A stretch of DNA of 64,000 nucleotides, taken from the NCBI RefSeq assembly GCF_051900415.1, contig NZ_JBHZGL010000005.1, positions 62,001 through 126,000 on the forward strand. The letters run 5' to 3'. Source of the DNA: Frateuria_A sp051900415. GTDB taxonomy: Bacteria > Pseudomonadota > Gammaproteobacteria > Xanthomonadales > Rhodanobacteraceae. How positions within the stretch are numbered: the first letter of the stretch is position 1; each line of letters begins with the position of its first letter. The position numbers and the translations under genes were made by a program. Below are positions 8,216 through 17,922 of this stretch, one piece after another. The notes under the pieces were generated by a model, which had not been told where the DNA came from, did not search any database, and saw nothing but the letters and a program-made list of their open reading frames with translations.

Positions 8216-8625
8216 GCCGCACGCTGCGCCTGGTCCTGCCCTGGTTCACCCTCGCGCTGGTCGCGCTCGCCGCCTCCGCGGTGCGCTATGGCGTGATCGA
8301 GCCACCGGCGGTGGCCAACCTGTGCACCGTCGGCGGAGGCCCGGCCTGGTGCGCCTGGCGCGAATGGGCGGTACTGGGCTTCCTTAGCTACACCTACGGT
8401 TACGCGGCGCTTACCGCGGCCTTCATCGCGCTGTTCTGGCGCCATCCGCTGGCCGCGTGGCTGGCCGCCGCGCTGGGCGTGGCCGCACTGGTGCTGTACT
8501 GCTTCGAGGCCGGCGCGTTCGCGCTGCTGGTCGGCGCGCTACGCCTGCTGCGGGCCCAGGCGGATGGCCTGCCACCACGCCGCCAGCACCGGCACGGCGA
8601 GGGCGAGGTTCAGCCCCAGCCATAG
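8212..8625 (+). CDS. Unknown small membrane protein, 137 aa
   Basis: Starts in an ATGA overlap with the EEP gene. Hydrophobic segments near residues 8-25, 50-72 and 80-108 suggest three membrane spans; Cys pairs (NLCTVGGGPAWCAW) lie in the first external loop. The C-terminal 25 residues are hydrophilic and Gln/His/Arg-rich and are encoded by DNA that also encodes the convergent GH17 gene, so this tail is probably read-through into a neighbour rather than a selected domain. Family not recognised. Confidence 0.65.
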   Translation: MSRTLRLVLPWFTLALVALAASAVRYGVIEPPAVANLCTVGGGPAWCAWREWAVLGFLSYTYGYAALTAAFIALFWRHPLAAWLAAALGVAALVLYCFEAGAFALLVGALRLLRAQADGLPPRRQHRHGEGEVQPQP

Positions 8626-10125
8626 CCAGGCGGTGAGATTGAGACCCACCTCCTGCACCACCACCAGCGTTCCCAGCGCCGGCAGCAGCACGGCCAGCAG
8701 GCGGTGCTCCAGCGGCGGACGCGCCGGCTGCGGATCGAGCCAGCCGGCCAGCGCGTAACCCACGCACGGCAGCGCGAACAGCCCGAGCGGGAAGTCGCGG
8801 TACCGACCATCGAACACCAGCAGCAGGTCGTACCAGGCCATGGCGAATAGCCAGCCCAGCGACAGCCACGCCGGTGCCCACGGCACGGCCTCCCGTCCGG
8901 CCAGGCGACGCACGACGCCGCGCGCGAGCCAGAACGCCGTCGCCAGCGCAGCCACGCAGGCGGCGATGGACGCGCCCCACTCGAGCAGGTCGCGGCAGGC
9001 GAAGATCATCTGCCGACCCTGCCAGGCCAGTGCGGCACCGCTGGCGAAGCCGGCCAGCAGCAAGCCGCCCGCAGCGCGCTTGTTGCGCGGCACGCCGGCA
9101 ATGCCGAACAGCGCCGCACCCGCCGCGCCGGCAATCCAGCCCCACCACCAGCGCGGCTCTTCCACCACCGGTCCGGTCATCGGAAATTTCGGCCGCGCGT
9201 CCACGTCAAAGATGCCCCAGTAGCCACCGACCGTGCCTTCCTGCATGCGTTTCCACGGCTGGTCGAAGGCCTCGATCACGTTGTAGGGCATGTGCACCTT
9301 GGCGGCGTAGTCGAGGAACTCGCGCAGGTAGCGCGCCTCGTTCACCACCGTGGCGCGCGCGGCGCGGCGCGGGCGGCCGGCGCTGGGCCAGCCGGTTTCG
9401 CCGATCATCACCCGCTTGCCGGGGAATGCGCGCTGCATCTGCGCATACACCTGCGCCACGTGGCGCACGGCGTGCTCCGGCGGCACCGGCTCGTCTTCCC
9501 AGTACGGCAGGATGTGGATGGTCAGATAGTCGACCGCCTGCGCCATCTGCGGGTAGCGCAGCCAGAACTCCCACACGTCGGCGTAGGTCACCGGCACCGA
9601 GGCCGGGATCGCCGCACGCACCTGTCGCACGTAGCCGGCCAGCGTCTGCGGCGCGAGCTCGCCGCGCAGCAGCACCTCGTTGCCGACGATCACCCCGCGC
9701 AGCACGTCGGCGTTCGCGTTGGCCGTGGCGATGCCCGTGGCGATTTCCTGCGCGTTCGCCGCCGGGTCGCGGCCGAGCCAGATGCCCATCAGCACCTGCA
9801 TGCCGTAGCGCCGGGCGATCGACGGCACCGCCGCCAGGCCCTGCCCCTGCGAGTAGGTACGCACGCAGTCGAAGCGCTGCGACAGCGCGCGCAGGTCCGC
9901 ATCGATGCGCTCGGGGCTGATGAAGGTGCTCGGGTCGTACGGCGTTTCGCCCGGGCGCCGGTACGGCGCATACGACACGCAGGCGATGCGCGAGGAGGGC
10001 GCATCCGGCAGCGCCACGGGCCGGCCCATCCACCACCAGCCGAGCACGCCGGCCAGGGCTGCCAGCACGAGCGCGGCCCACGCGGGCCAGTGCGGGCGGG
10101 AACGAAGCGACGGCGTGGCGGACAT
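8539..10125 (-). CDS. Membrane-bound GH17 family beta-glucan glycosidase/transferase
   Basis: 528 aa. One N-terminal membrane anchor (residues 14-34), a GH17 catalytic domain (about 45-330) and six or seven C-terminal membrane spans. GH17 enzymes act on beta-1,3-glucans; bacterial membrane forms (NdvC-like) remodel or branch cyclic and periplasmic glucans. Acid/base Glu150 lies in VIVGNEVLLR and nucleophile Glu243 in MIGETGWPSAG. GGAA precedes ATG 10125. No GT2 glucan synthase domain is fused, unlike some relatives. The 3' end overlaps the convergent gene at 8212 by 87 bp. A phosphoglycerol transferase homologue lies 3.7 kb away and could act on the same glucan (inference). Confidence 0.88.
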   Translation of the reverse strand: MSATPSLRSRPHWPAWAALVLAALAGVLGWWWMGRPVALPDAPSSRIACVSYAPYRRPGETPYDPSTFISPERIDADLRALSQRFDCVRTYSQGQGLAAVPSIARRYGMQVLMGIWLGRDPAANAQEIATGIATANANADVLRGVIVGNEVLLRGELAPQTLAGYVRQVRAAIPASVPVTYADVWEFWLRYPQMAQAVDYLTIHILPYWEDEPVPPEHAVRHVAQVYAQMQRAFPGKRVMIGETGWPSAGRPRRAARATVVNEARYLREFLDYAAKVHMPYNVIEAFDQPWKRMQEGTVGGYWGIFDVDARPKFPMTGPVVEEPRWWWGWIAGAAGAALFGIAGVPRNKRAAGGLLLAGFASGAALAWQGRQMIFACRDLLEWGASIAACVAALATAFWLARGVVRRLAGREAVPWAPAWLSLGWLFAMAWYDLLLVFDGRYRDFPLGLFALPCVGYALAGWLDPQPARPPLEHRLLAVLLPALGTLVVVQEVGLNLTAWLWLGLNLALAVPVLAAWWQAIRLGPQQA

Positions 10126-10222
10126 GGATTCCTGCGGCGGGCAAAAACGCCAGCTTATCAAGCGTGCGTCTGGATGCCGGCGATTAACGCTGCGCTTACC
10201 GCGGATTACTACACTTGTGACG

Positions 10223-12265
10223 ATGACCCCGAACACCTCCCCGGCCGCCCGCGCGCGGCGTCCCTTGTCGCACCTCCTGTTCGCCCTCGCCGCCTGGTGT
10301 TTCCTCGCGCCGACGGTACATGCCGCGCCCTCGCTGGCCGAGCAGCGCCTCGCCTTCAGGCAGGCCTGGGCGGTGGCCCAGCAGGGCGGCGACGGCTGGC
10401 GCAGCTGGGCCAAGGAGCTGGCCGATTACCCGTTGTATCCCTATCTGGAAGAAGCTGCGCTCGAGCACGACGTGGACACGCTCGACCGCGCCACGGTCGC
10501 CGACTACATCAAGCGTTACCCCAACCTGCTGCCCGCTGCCGACCTGCGCCGCGCCTGGTTGCGCAGCCAGGCGCGCCAGCAGCACTGGGACGATTTCCTG
10601 GCGCTGTACCAGAGCGGCCTCGGCGATGCGCTGGCCTGCGACGCGCTGCAGGCCAGACTGGCGCAGGGCGGCACGCTCGACTTCGAGCGCGACCTGGCCG
10701 CGTTGTGGAACAGCCCCAGCCTGCCCAACACCTGCGATCCGGTGCTCGACGCCGCGCACGATGCCGGCCTGCTCACCAGCGCGCGCCTGTGGGCACGTAT
10801 CGATCGCGCGATCGACGCGGGCCAGGGCGGCACCATCGCGGCGCTGGCCGGCTGGCTGCCGGGCGAGGAAGGCAAGGCCGCCGCGCGACTGGCGCAAGCC
10901 TTGCGCGACCCGGCCGCCGCCGTCGCCGATGCAACCCAGTGGCCCGACACGCCGCGCCACCGCCAGGCGGCCGCGCTGGCGCTCAAGCGCCTGGCCCGGC
11001 GCGACACCGACGCGGCCGACGCCGGCTGGAAACGCCTGGCGCCTCGCTTCAGCTTCACCCCCGCCCAGCGCGATGGCGTGCGCTACGCGCTGGCGCTGTT
11101 CCACGCCACCGACTTCGACGAGCACGCGCTGGTCCGCCTGGCCAGCCTGCCCGCCGACGTGCAGACCGACACCAGCCGCGAATGGCGCGCGCGCGTCGCG
11201 CTCGCACGACAGGACTGGCCGGCCGTGCTGGCCGCGATCGACGCCATGCCCGCCGGCCAGCAGGACGAGGACGAGTGGCGCTACTTCCGCGCCCGCGCAC
11301 TGGCCGCCACCGGCCAGGCCGACCAGGCCGGCACGCTCTACGCGAAGCTCGCACAGGAGCCGACCTACTACGGTTTCCTCGCCGCCGACCGCGTGCAGGA
11401 CGACTACGCGATCTGCCCGCTGGACCCGCCGGACGATGCCCAGCGCGAACAGGCGCTGCTGGACAAGCCCGGGCTGCAGCGCGCCTTCGAACTGTTCGCC
11501 GTGGACCTGCCGCAACTCGCGCGCCGCGAATGGTCGCGCGCGCTCGGGGATGCCGACGCCACCACGCTGCGCATCGCCGCGCGGCTGGCCTACGAGCGTG
11601 GCTGGTACGACCGCGCGGTGTTCACCTACTCCAGCGGCGATGCGCTGCGCTACTACGACCAGCGCTTCCCGCTGGCCAGCCAGGATGGCGTGGTGCCGCA
11701 GGCGCAGCAGGCCGGCATCGACCCGTCTTGGGCCTACGCGATCGCGCGCGCCGAGAGCGCCTGGATGAGCGACGCGCACTCCGGCGCCGACGCGCGCGGC
11801 CTGATGCAGCTGGTGCCGGCCACCGCCGCGCAGGTGGCGAAAAAGAACGGGTTGGCCTGGCAGGGCGGCCAGTCGCTGTACGACCCGGCGGTCAACATCA
11901 TGCTCGGCACGCGCTACCTGGCGCAGATGGCCGCCCGTTTCAGCGGCGCGCCGTGGCTGGCCAGCGCCGCCTACAACGCCGGTCCGAACAAGGTCGACCA
12001 GTGGCTCGGCGAACGCGGCAACTTGCCGCCGGACCTGTTCGTGGCGACCATTCCCTACCATGAGACCCGCGACTACGTGGCCCGCGTGATGGCCTTCGCC
12101 GTGATCTACGACTGGCGCCTCTCCGGCAAGGCCCTGCCGCTGGCCTCGCGGATGCCGGCGATCGGGCAGCCTTACAGCCTTCCGGACGTCCATACGCCAC
12201 GCAAGGACGTGACCTGTCCCACCGCGCCGGCCAGCGCGGTCGCGACCGCCGGCGCCACCCGCTGA
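10223..12265 (+). CDS. slt: Soluble lytic murein transglycosylase Slt
   Basis: Cleaves the MurNAc-GlcNAc bond of peptidoglycan with formation of 1,6-anhydroMurNAc, in the periplasm. 680 aa: signal peptide ending VHAAP (about residue 33), a long alpha-superhelical U/L region, and a C-terminal lysozyme-like domain with catalytic Glu511 in IARAESAW and the GLMQLVPATA and SAAYNAGPNKV signatures. ATG 10223 gives the best signal peptide; a GTG two codons earlier is possible. It starts 97 bp from the divergent GH17 gene, and cca follows after one base. Confidence 0.95.
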   Translation: MTPNTSPAARARRPLSHLLFALAAWCFLAPTVHAAPSLAEQRLAFRQAWAVAQQGGDGWRSWAKELADYPLYPYLEEAALEHDVDTLDRATVADYIKRYPNLLPAADLRRAWLRSQARQQHWDDFLALYQSGLGDALACDALQARLAQGGTLDFERDLAALWNSPSLPNTCDPVLDAAHDAGLLTSARLWARIDRAIDAGQGGTIAALAGWLPGEEGKAAARLAQALRDPAAAVADATQWPDTPRHRQAAALALKRLARRDTDAADAGWKRLAPRFSFTPAQRDGVRYALALFHATDFDEHALVRLASLPADVQTDTSREWRARVALARQDWPAVLAAIDAMPAGQQDEDEWRYFRARALAATGQADQAGTLYAKLAQEPTYYGFLAADRVQDDYAICPLDPPDDAQREQALLDKPGLQRAFELFAVDLPQLARREWSRALGDADATTLRIAARLAYERGWYDRAVFTYSSGDALRYYDQRFPLASQDGVVPQAQQAGIDPSWAYAIARAESAWMSDAHSGADARGLMQLVPATAAQVAKKNGLAWQGGQSLYDPAVNIMLGTRYLAQMAARFSGAPWLASAAYNAGPNKVDQWLGERGNLPPDLFVATIPYHETRDYVARVMAFAVIYDWRLSGKALPLASRMPAIGQPYSLPDVHTPRKDVTCPTAPASAVATAGATR

Positions 12266-12266
12266 C

Positions 12267-13499
12267 ATGCGCCGCTACCTGGTCGGCGGTGCGGTGCGCG
12301 ACCGGCTGCTGGGCCGTCCGGTGGTCGACCACGACCACGTGGTGGTGGGCGCCACGCCACAGGAGATGCTCGCCCAGGGGTTCAGGCCGGTCGGCAAGGA
12401 CTTCCCGGTGTTCCTGCATCCGGATACCGGCGAGGAGTACGCGCTGGCGCGCACCGAGCGCAAGACCGGCCACGGCTACCACGGCTTCGCCTTCCACGCC
12501 GATCCCGGCGTGACGCTGGAGGCGGACCTCGCGCGGCGCGACCTCACGATCAACGCCATCGCGCAGGACGAGTCGGGCGCGCTGGTCGATCCGTTCGACG
12601 GCCAGCGCGATATCGAAGCGCGCGTGCTGCGGCATGTGTCGCCGGCGTTCGTGGAGGACCCGGTGCGGCTCTTGCGCGTGGCCCGCTTCGCGGCGCGTTT
12701 CGCACCGCTGGGTTTCCGCGTGGCCGAGGAAACCATGGCGCTGATGCGCACGATGGTGGCCGACGGCGAAGTCGACCACCTGGTGCCCGAACGGGTGTGG
12801 GCCGAAACCCGGCGCGCGCTGGCCGAACCGCAACCGTCCACCTTCCTGCGCGTGCTGCGCGAAGCTGGCGCGCTGGCGGTGCTGTTTCCGGAAGTCGACG
12901 CGCTCTACGGCGTGCCGCAGCGGCCCGAGTACCACCCCGAGGTCGACACCGGCGTGCACCTGGAACTGGTGCTGGACATGGCCGCGCGCCTGGCCCCCGG
13001 CGACGACCTGGTCGGCTTCTGCGCGCTGTGCCACGACCTGGGCAAGGCATGCACGCCGGCGGACGTGCTGCCCAGCCACATCGGGCACGAACATGCCGGC
13101 GTGGCACCGCTGCGCGCTTTGGCCGCGCGGCTGAAGGTGCCGGCCGAGCACGCTGCGCTGGCCGAACTGGTCTGCCGCGAGCATCTCAATGCGCACCGGG
13201 CCCTGGAGCTCAAACCGGCAACCGTGCTACGGCTGCTGACCAGGCTCGACGCCCTGCGCCGCCCGCAGCGGCTGGAGACGTTCCTCGTCGTGTGCGAGGC
13301 AGACAAGCGCGGGCGGCTGGGGCGCGCGGAGGCGGCCTATCCGCAGGCGGGATTCCTGCGCGCGACGCGCGACGCGGCTGCGTCGGTCAATGCGGCCGAA
13401 TTCATTGCCCGCGGGCTGAGCGGACCGGCGATCGGCGAGGCGATGGACAAGGCGCGCGTGGCGGCCATCGCAGCCGTCCCGAAACCCACCACAGACTGA
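12267..13499 (+). CDS. cca: CCA tRNA nucleotidyltransferase (class II) with HD domain
   Basis: Adds or repairs the 3'-terminal CCA of tRNAs. 410 aa, the length of the gammaproteobacterial multifunctional enzyme with a C-terminal HD phosphohydrolase domain (2',3'-cyclic phosphodiesterase and phosphatase activities in the E. coli enzyme). Motifs: GGAVRD (7-12), catalytic carboxylates DHD (21-23), ARRDLTINAIA, LVDPFDGQRD, the RLLRVARFAARF helix and HD motif CHDLGK. It starts one base after the slt stop, so translation is probably coupled. Confidence 0.96.
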   Translation: MRRYLVGGAVRDRLLGRPVVDHDHVVVGATPQEMLAQGFRPVGKDFPVFLHPDTGEEYALARTERKTGHGYHGFAFHADPGVTLEADLARRDLTINAIAQDESGALVDPFDGQRDIEARVLRHVSPAFVEDPVRLLRVARFAARFAPLGFRVAEETMALMRTMVADGEVDHLVPERVWAETRRALAEPQPSTFLRVLREAGALAVLFPEVDALYGVPQRPEYHPEVDTGVHLELVLDMAARLAPGDDLVGFCALCHDLGKACTPADVLPSHIGHEHAGVAPLRALAARLKVPAEHAALAELVCREHLNAHRALELKPATVLRLLTRLDALRRPQRLETFLVVCEADKRGRLGRAEAAYPQAGFLRATRDAAASVNAAEFIARGLSGPAIGEAMDKARVAAIAAVPKPTTD

Positions 13500-13816
13500 G
13501 CGTCCTGCCTCCCCTCCAGGTCAGGGAGCAGGGGCTTCCCGTCCACACGGTCCCCAAAACCACCGCCCGCGAAACACCGCCCGCGAACCACCGCAAACCA
13601 GGCCTCCTCTCCCCTTCAGAGAGAGGGCTGGGGTGAGGAGCCAAGGCTTGCGGGAAGCGGCGGGTGATGTGCGCATGCTCTTGTTCGATAACCGCAAGCG
13701 CCCTCTCCCCGTGGGGAGAAGGCACCTGGAGTTCCCGCTGGCGGGCCTCCTAAGCACCGGCCAAGCGCCGCCGTGTATAAAGTCACGTTGCCATCCAGTC
13801 CGACCCAGGGGTCGTC
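13500..13816. other. Intergenic region with degenerate CTCTCCCC-type repeats and a possible promoter
   Basis: 317 bp without a gene. A copy of the family A palindrome (CTCTCCCC ... GAGAGGGCTGGGGTGAGG) occupies about 13604-13638 and a short one (CTCTCCCCGTGGGGAGA) lies at 13703-13719. A -10-like TATAAA at 13776-13781, 36 bp before the next start, may belong to the LtaS-like gene, but no convincing -35 accompanies it. Confidence 0.7.
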
Positions 13817-15805
13817 ATGTCCTTGTCCGCCACGCCCGACCAACCGCTGCGCCGGCGTTTCCGCCCGCTGTGGTGGCTCGCTGCCACCTATCTGCTGATC
13901 GGCGCTGCGACCCGCATCGTGCTGCTGGCGATGACCGGCCCCGGCGTACCGCACAACCCGCTGTACTGGCTTTACGCCTTCGGCATCGGCGCCTGCTACG
14001 ACCTGGTCACGCTGCTCTACGTGGCCTGGCCGCTGGTGCTGTTCCTGTGGCTGGTGCCACGGCGCGCCTACGTGTCGCGCGCGGGACAGTGGGCGCTCTA
14101 CCTGCTGGCGCTGCTGCTGATGTACTGGCTGCTGTTCGTGGCCGCCTCGGAGTTCGTGTTCTGGGGCGAATTCGGCGTGCGCTTCAACTTCATCGCGGTC
14201 GATTACCTGGTCTACACCACCGAGGTGATCGGCAACATCCGCGAGTCCTACCCGATCGGCCTGTGGATGGGCCTGATCGGCCTGCTGGCGCTGGCGATCG
14301 TCTGGTCCAGCCGCCGCTGGCTGCGCACGGCCGACCCGGGCAGCCGTTTCCTGGGCCGCGGCAAGGTGGTGCTGGGCTGGCTGGTGCTCACCATCCTTTC
14401 GGTGCTGGTCGTCAACGGCGGCATGAAGGACCGCACCGACAACACTTACGTCAACGAACTGGCCGGCAACGGCATCTACCAGTTCTTCAACGCCTTCCGC
14501 AGCAGCCACCTGGACTACTCGCGCTTCTACCGCACGCTGCCCGACCAGGCCGCGTTCGAGCGCGTGCGCAAGGGACTGAAGACCCCCGACGCCACCTACG
14601 TCAGCAACGACCCCTACGATCTCACCCGCGCGATCCGCAACCCCGGCCCGGAGCAGCATCTCAACGTCGTGCTGATCAGCGTGGAAAGCCTGTCGGCCGA
14701 CTTCCTCAAGACCTTCGGCGCCAGCCACGGGCAGATCACCCCGCACCTGGATGCGCTGGCCGGCAACAGCCTTTTCTTCGACAACGTCTACGCCAACGGC
14801 ACGCGCACGGTGCGCGGGTTGGAGGCGCTGTCGCTGTCGATCCCGCCGACCCCGGGCGACTCGGTGATCAAGATGCACCACAACGAGAACCTGTTCTCGC
14901 TGGCGGACATCTTCAACGATCGCGGCTACGTGTCGGAGTTCGTCTACGGCGGCTACGGCTACTTCGACAACATGAACTATTTCTTCGGCCACAACGGATA
15001 CATCCCGGTGGACCGCAAGGACATCCCCAAGGACGCCACCATCCACAGCGAAAACGTGTGGGGCGTGGCCGACGAGGACCTGTACACGCTGGCGCTGGGC
15101 CAGATGGACAGGATCCACGGCCAGGGCAAGCCGTTCTTCCTGCACATCATGACGACGAGCAACCATCGGCCGTTCACCTTCCCGGCCGGACGGGTGAAGG
15201 AGCGCAACGGCACGCGCGAGGGCGCGGTGGCCTATACCGACTGGTCGATCGCCGACTTCATCGAGCGGGCGCGCAAGAAGCCATATTTCGACGACACCGT
15301 GTTCGTGATCACCGCCGACCATGATTCGTCCAGCGCCGGCAAGACCAGCCTGCCGGTGAACCGCTACCACATCCCGCTGTGGATCTACGCGCCCGCACAC
15401 GTCGCGCCCAGGCGAGTGGAGCGGTTCATGAGCCAGATCGACATCGCGCCCACGCTGCTGGGATTGCTGCACTTCAGCTACCGCAGCCGCTTCTTCGGCT
15501 ACGACATCTTCCAGCTGCCGCCGGGGCGTGAGCGGGCCTTCCCCGCCACCTACGAGAAGCTCGGCTACCTGCACCAGGGGCTGCTGACGATCCTGGAGCC
15601 GCAGAAGAAGCTGGAACAACTGCGGCCGGACTTCGAAACCGGCGATGCGTCACCGGCGCATCCGCGCGATCCGGAAGACATCGACGATGCGACCGCGTAC
15701 TACCAGGTCGCCGCCGAACTGTTCAAACAGGGCAAGCTGGTGCGCCGGCCCGAGGACAGGACGCCGGTGCAGCCGGCACCGGCAAGCAGTTCGACCTCGC
15801 CTTGA
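13817..15805 (+). CDS. LtaS/MdoB-family phosphoglycerol transferase (membrane sulfatase fold)
   Basis: Membrane enzyme of the sulfatase superfamily that moves phosphoglycerol or related groups; relatives make lipoteichoic acid (LtaS) or decorate periplasmic glucans (MdoB/OpgB). 662 aa with about five N-terminal membrane spans (to residue 200) and a periplasmic catalytic domain. Visible elements: NVVLISVESLSADF (metal Glu), NGTRTVRGLEAL (candidate nucleophile Thr), and ITADHDSSSAG (Asp-His metal ligands). The tail is Pro/Asp/Glu-rich. AGGGG precedes ATG 13817. Being Gram-negative, the organism more likely uses it on glucans or lipids than on teichoic acid (inference). Confidence 0.9.
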   Translation: MSLSATPDQPLRRRFRPLWWLAATYLLIGAATRIVLLAMTGPGVPHNPLYWLYAFGIGACYDLVTLLYVAWPLVLFLWLVPRRAYVSRAGQWALYLLALLLMYWLLFVAASEFVFWGEFGVRFNFIAVDYLVYTTEVIGNIRESYPIGLWMGLIGLLALAIVWSSRRWLRTADPGSRFLGRGKVVLGWLVLTILSVLVVNGGMKDRTDNTYVNELAGNGIYQFFNAFRSSHLDYSRFYRTLPDQAAFERVRKGLKTPDATYVSNDPYDLTRAIRNPGPEQHLNVVLISVESLSADFLKTFGASHGQITPHLDALAGNSLFFDNVYANGTRTVRGLEALSLSIPPTPGDSVIKMHHNENLFSLADIFNDRGYVSEFVYGGYGYFDNMNYFFGHNGYIPVDRKDIPKDATIHSENVWGVADEDLYTLALGQMDRIHGQGKPFFLHIMTTSNHRPFTFPAGRVKERNGTREGAVAYTDWSIADFIERARKKPYFDDTVFVITADHDSSSAGKTSLPVNRYHIPLWIYAPAHVAPRRVERFMSQIDIAPTLLGLLHFSYRSRFFGYDIFQLPPGRERAFPATYEKLGYLHQGLLTILEPQKKLEQLRPDFETGDASPAHPRDPEDIDDATAYYQVAAELFKQGKLVRRPEDRTPVQPAPASSSTSP

Positions 15806-15810
15806 ACAGC

Positions 15811-15965
15811 TCCCTCTCCCCTGCGGGGAGAGGGTTGGGGTGAGGGGCCGGGGCTCGCCTGGAGCTCTCAGCGGCTCAGGACATGAGTTACCACAGCCTA
15901 GCCTGTCTTCCCGCAAGCCTTGCCCCCTCACCCCAGCCCTCTCCCCCAGGGGAGAGGGAGCCAAG
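15811..15965. repeat. Family A palindrome pair (inverted)
   Basis: Two inverted copies of the CTCTCCCC/GGGGAGAG element, each with the tail GGTGAGGGGC or its complement CCCCTCACC, face each other between the convergent LtaS-like and ABC permease genes. Each copy forms its own short hairpin, and the pair forms a larger one. Confidence 0.85.
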
Positions 15966-15982
15966 GTCGGGCGCCTCTGCCC

Positions 15983-17187
15983 TCAGCCCGAAATGGCCAG
16001 GCGCTCGGAGCGGTAGAGCTGCATCGTCACCAGGGTGGCAACCAGCGCGGCCAGCGACGTTCCGGCCAGGCACAACGCCAGCGGCACGGCGGCCACACCT
16101 TCGCCGCGCACCAGGTCCAGGATGCCCAGGTGCTGGCCCAGCAGCGGCACGGCGTACATCCAGTTCTGCGGCTTGAGCGGCATCACCATCAGGGCAATGC
16201 TCGGCAGGATCGGCACCATCATCAGCACCGACAGGTAGGTCTGCGCCTCGCGGTAGCTCTTGGCGAACGCCGCCACCATCGACTGCAGCGCGCCCAGCAG
16301 CACGATCAGCGGCAACTGCAGCAGCAGCACGTAGAGCGCGAAGGATGCCCCCAGGTGCACTTCCATGCCGAGCTTCTCGGTCGGGATGAGGCCGCCGACC
16401 ACCGAGAAGGCAATCAGGCAGATCACCAGGCTGGCGGTGGAGAACGCGCAGATCGCCGCCAGCTTGCCGAGGAAGATCTTCCAGCGCGGCACCGGGTTGG
16501 CGAACAGCGGTTCCAGTGACTGCCGCTCGCGCTCGCCGGCGGTCAGGTCGATCGCCAGGTACATGCCGCCGATGAAGATGGTCAGCACGAACAGGTACGG
16601 CAGCATGTTGAACATCAGCACCGCACGCGACTGCGCGGTGGCTTGGTCGCGCTTGGCCACGACCACCGGCGAGCCCAGCACCGGCGACAGGCCGCGCGCG
16701 ATCAGCCGCATCGCGCCCTGCTGGCGGGAATAGCCCTCCACCAGCCTGGTGACCCGTTCGACCGGCGTGCTCGAATCGCGCTGGGAGGAGTCGTAGATCA
16801 ACTCCACCTGCACCGGCTCGCCCTTGCGCCAGGCTTTCGGGTAGTCCGGCGCGATGCGCAGCACCAGATCCGCCTCCTGGTCGCGCACGGCGCGTTCGGG
16901 ATCGGCCAGCGCCGGCTGCGGCACCACGCCGCCAGCCTTGAGCGCGCCGACCAGGTTGGGCGCGTACTGCGCGCCGATCACGGGGACCTTGAGCGGCTGC
17001 TCGGCCTTGTCCAGCTCGCGGTTGATGGTGACGGTGATGATCATCACGAACAGCAGTGGCGTCAGCAGCGGCCCCATCAGGAAGGCACTGGTCAGCGTGC
17101 GGCGGTCGCGCAGGTTCTCGCGCACCTCCTTCAGGAAGACCGTCAGGAATGCGCGGCTGCGGCGCAGCGGGTGGTTGTCCATCTTGT

Positions 17188-17191
<4 letters not shown>
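15983..17191 (-). CDS. ABC transporter permease, NatB-like (ABC2_membrane_3)
   Basis: Inner-membrane subunit of an ABC exporter. 402 aa: one N-terminal membrane helix (about 36-55), a large extracytoplasmic domain (60-185), then five or six helices, with the typical TAGERERQSLEPLFANPV coupling segment around residue 230. Best matched by NatB-type permeases (sodium efflux in Bacillus), but substrate cannot be inferred. Start ATG 17191 overlaps the ATPase stop as ATGA. Last gene of the seven-gene operon that begins at 20956. Confidence 0.9.

Positions 17192-17918
<727 letters not shown>

Positions 17919-17922
<4 letters not shown>

Noticed and set aside
9292..12063. 923-aa plus-strand frame across the GH17 and slt genes
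   Set aside because: Runs through two well-supported genes in other frames and has only Arg/Ala/Gly-rich sequence.
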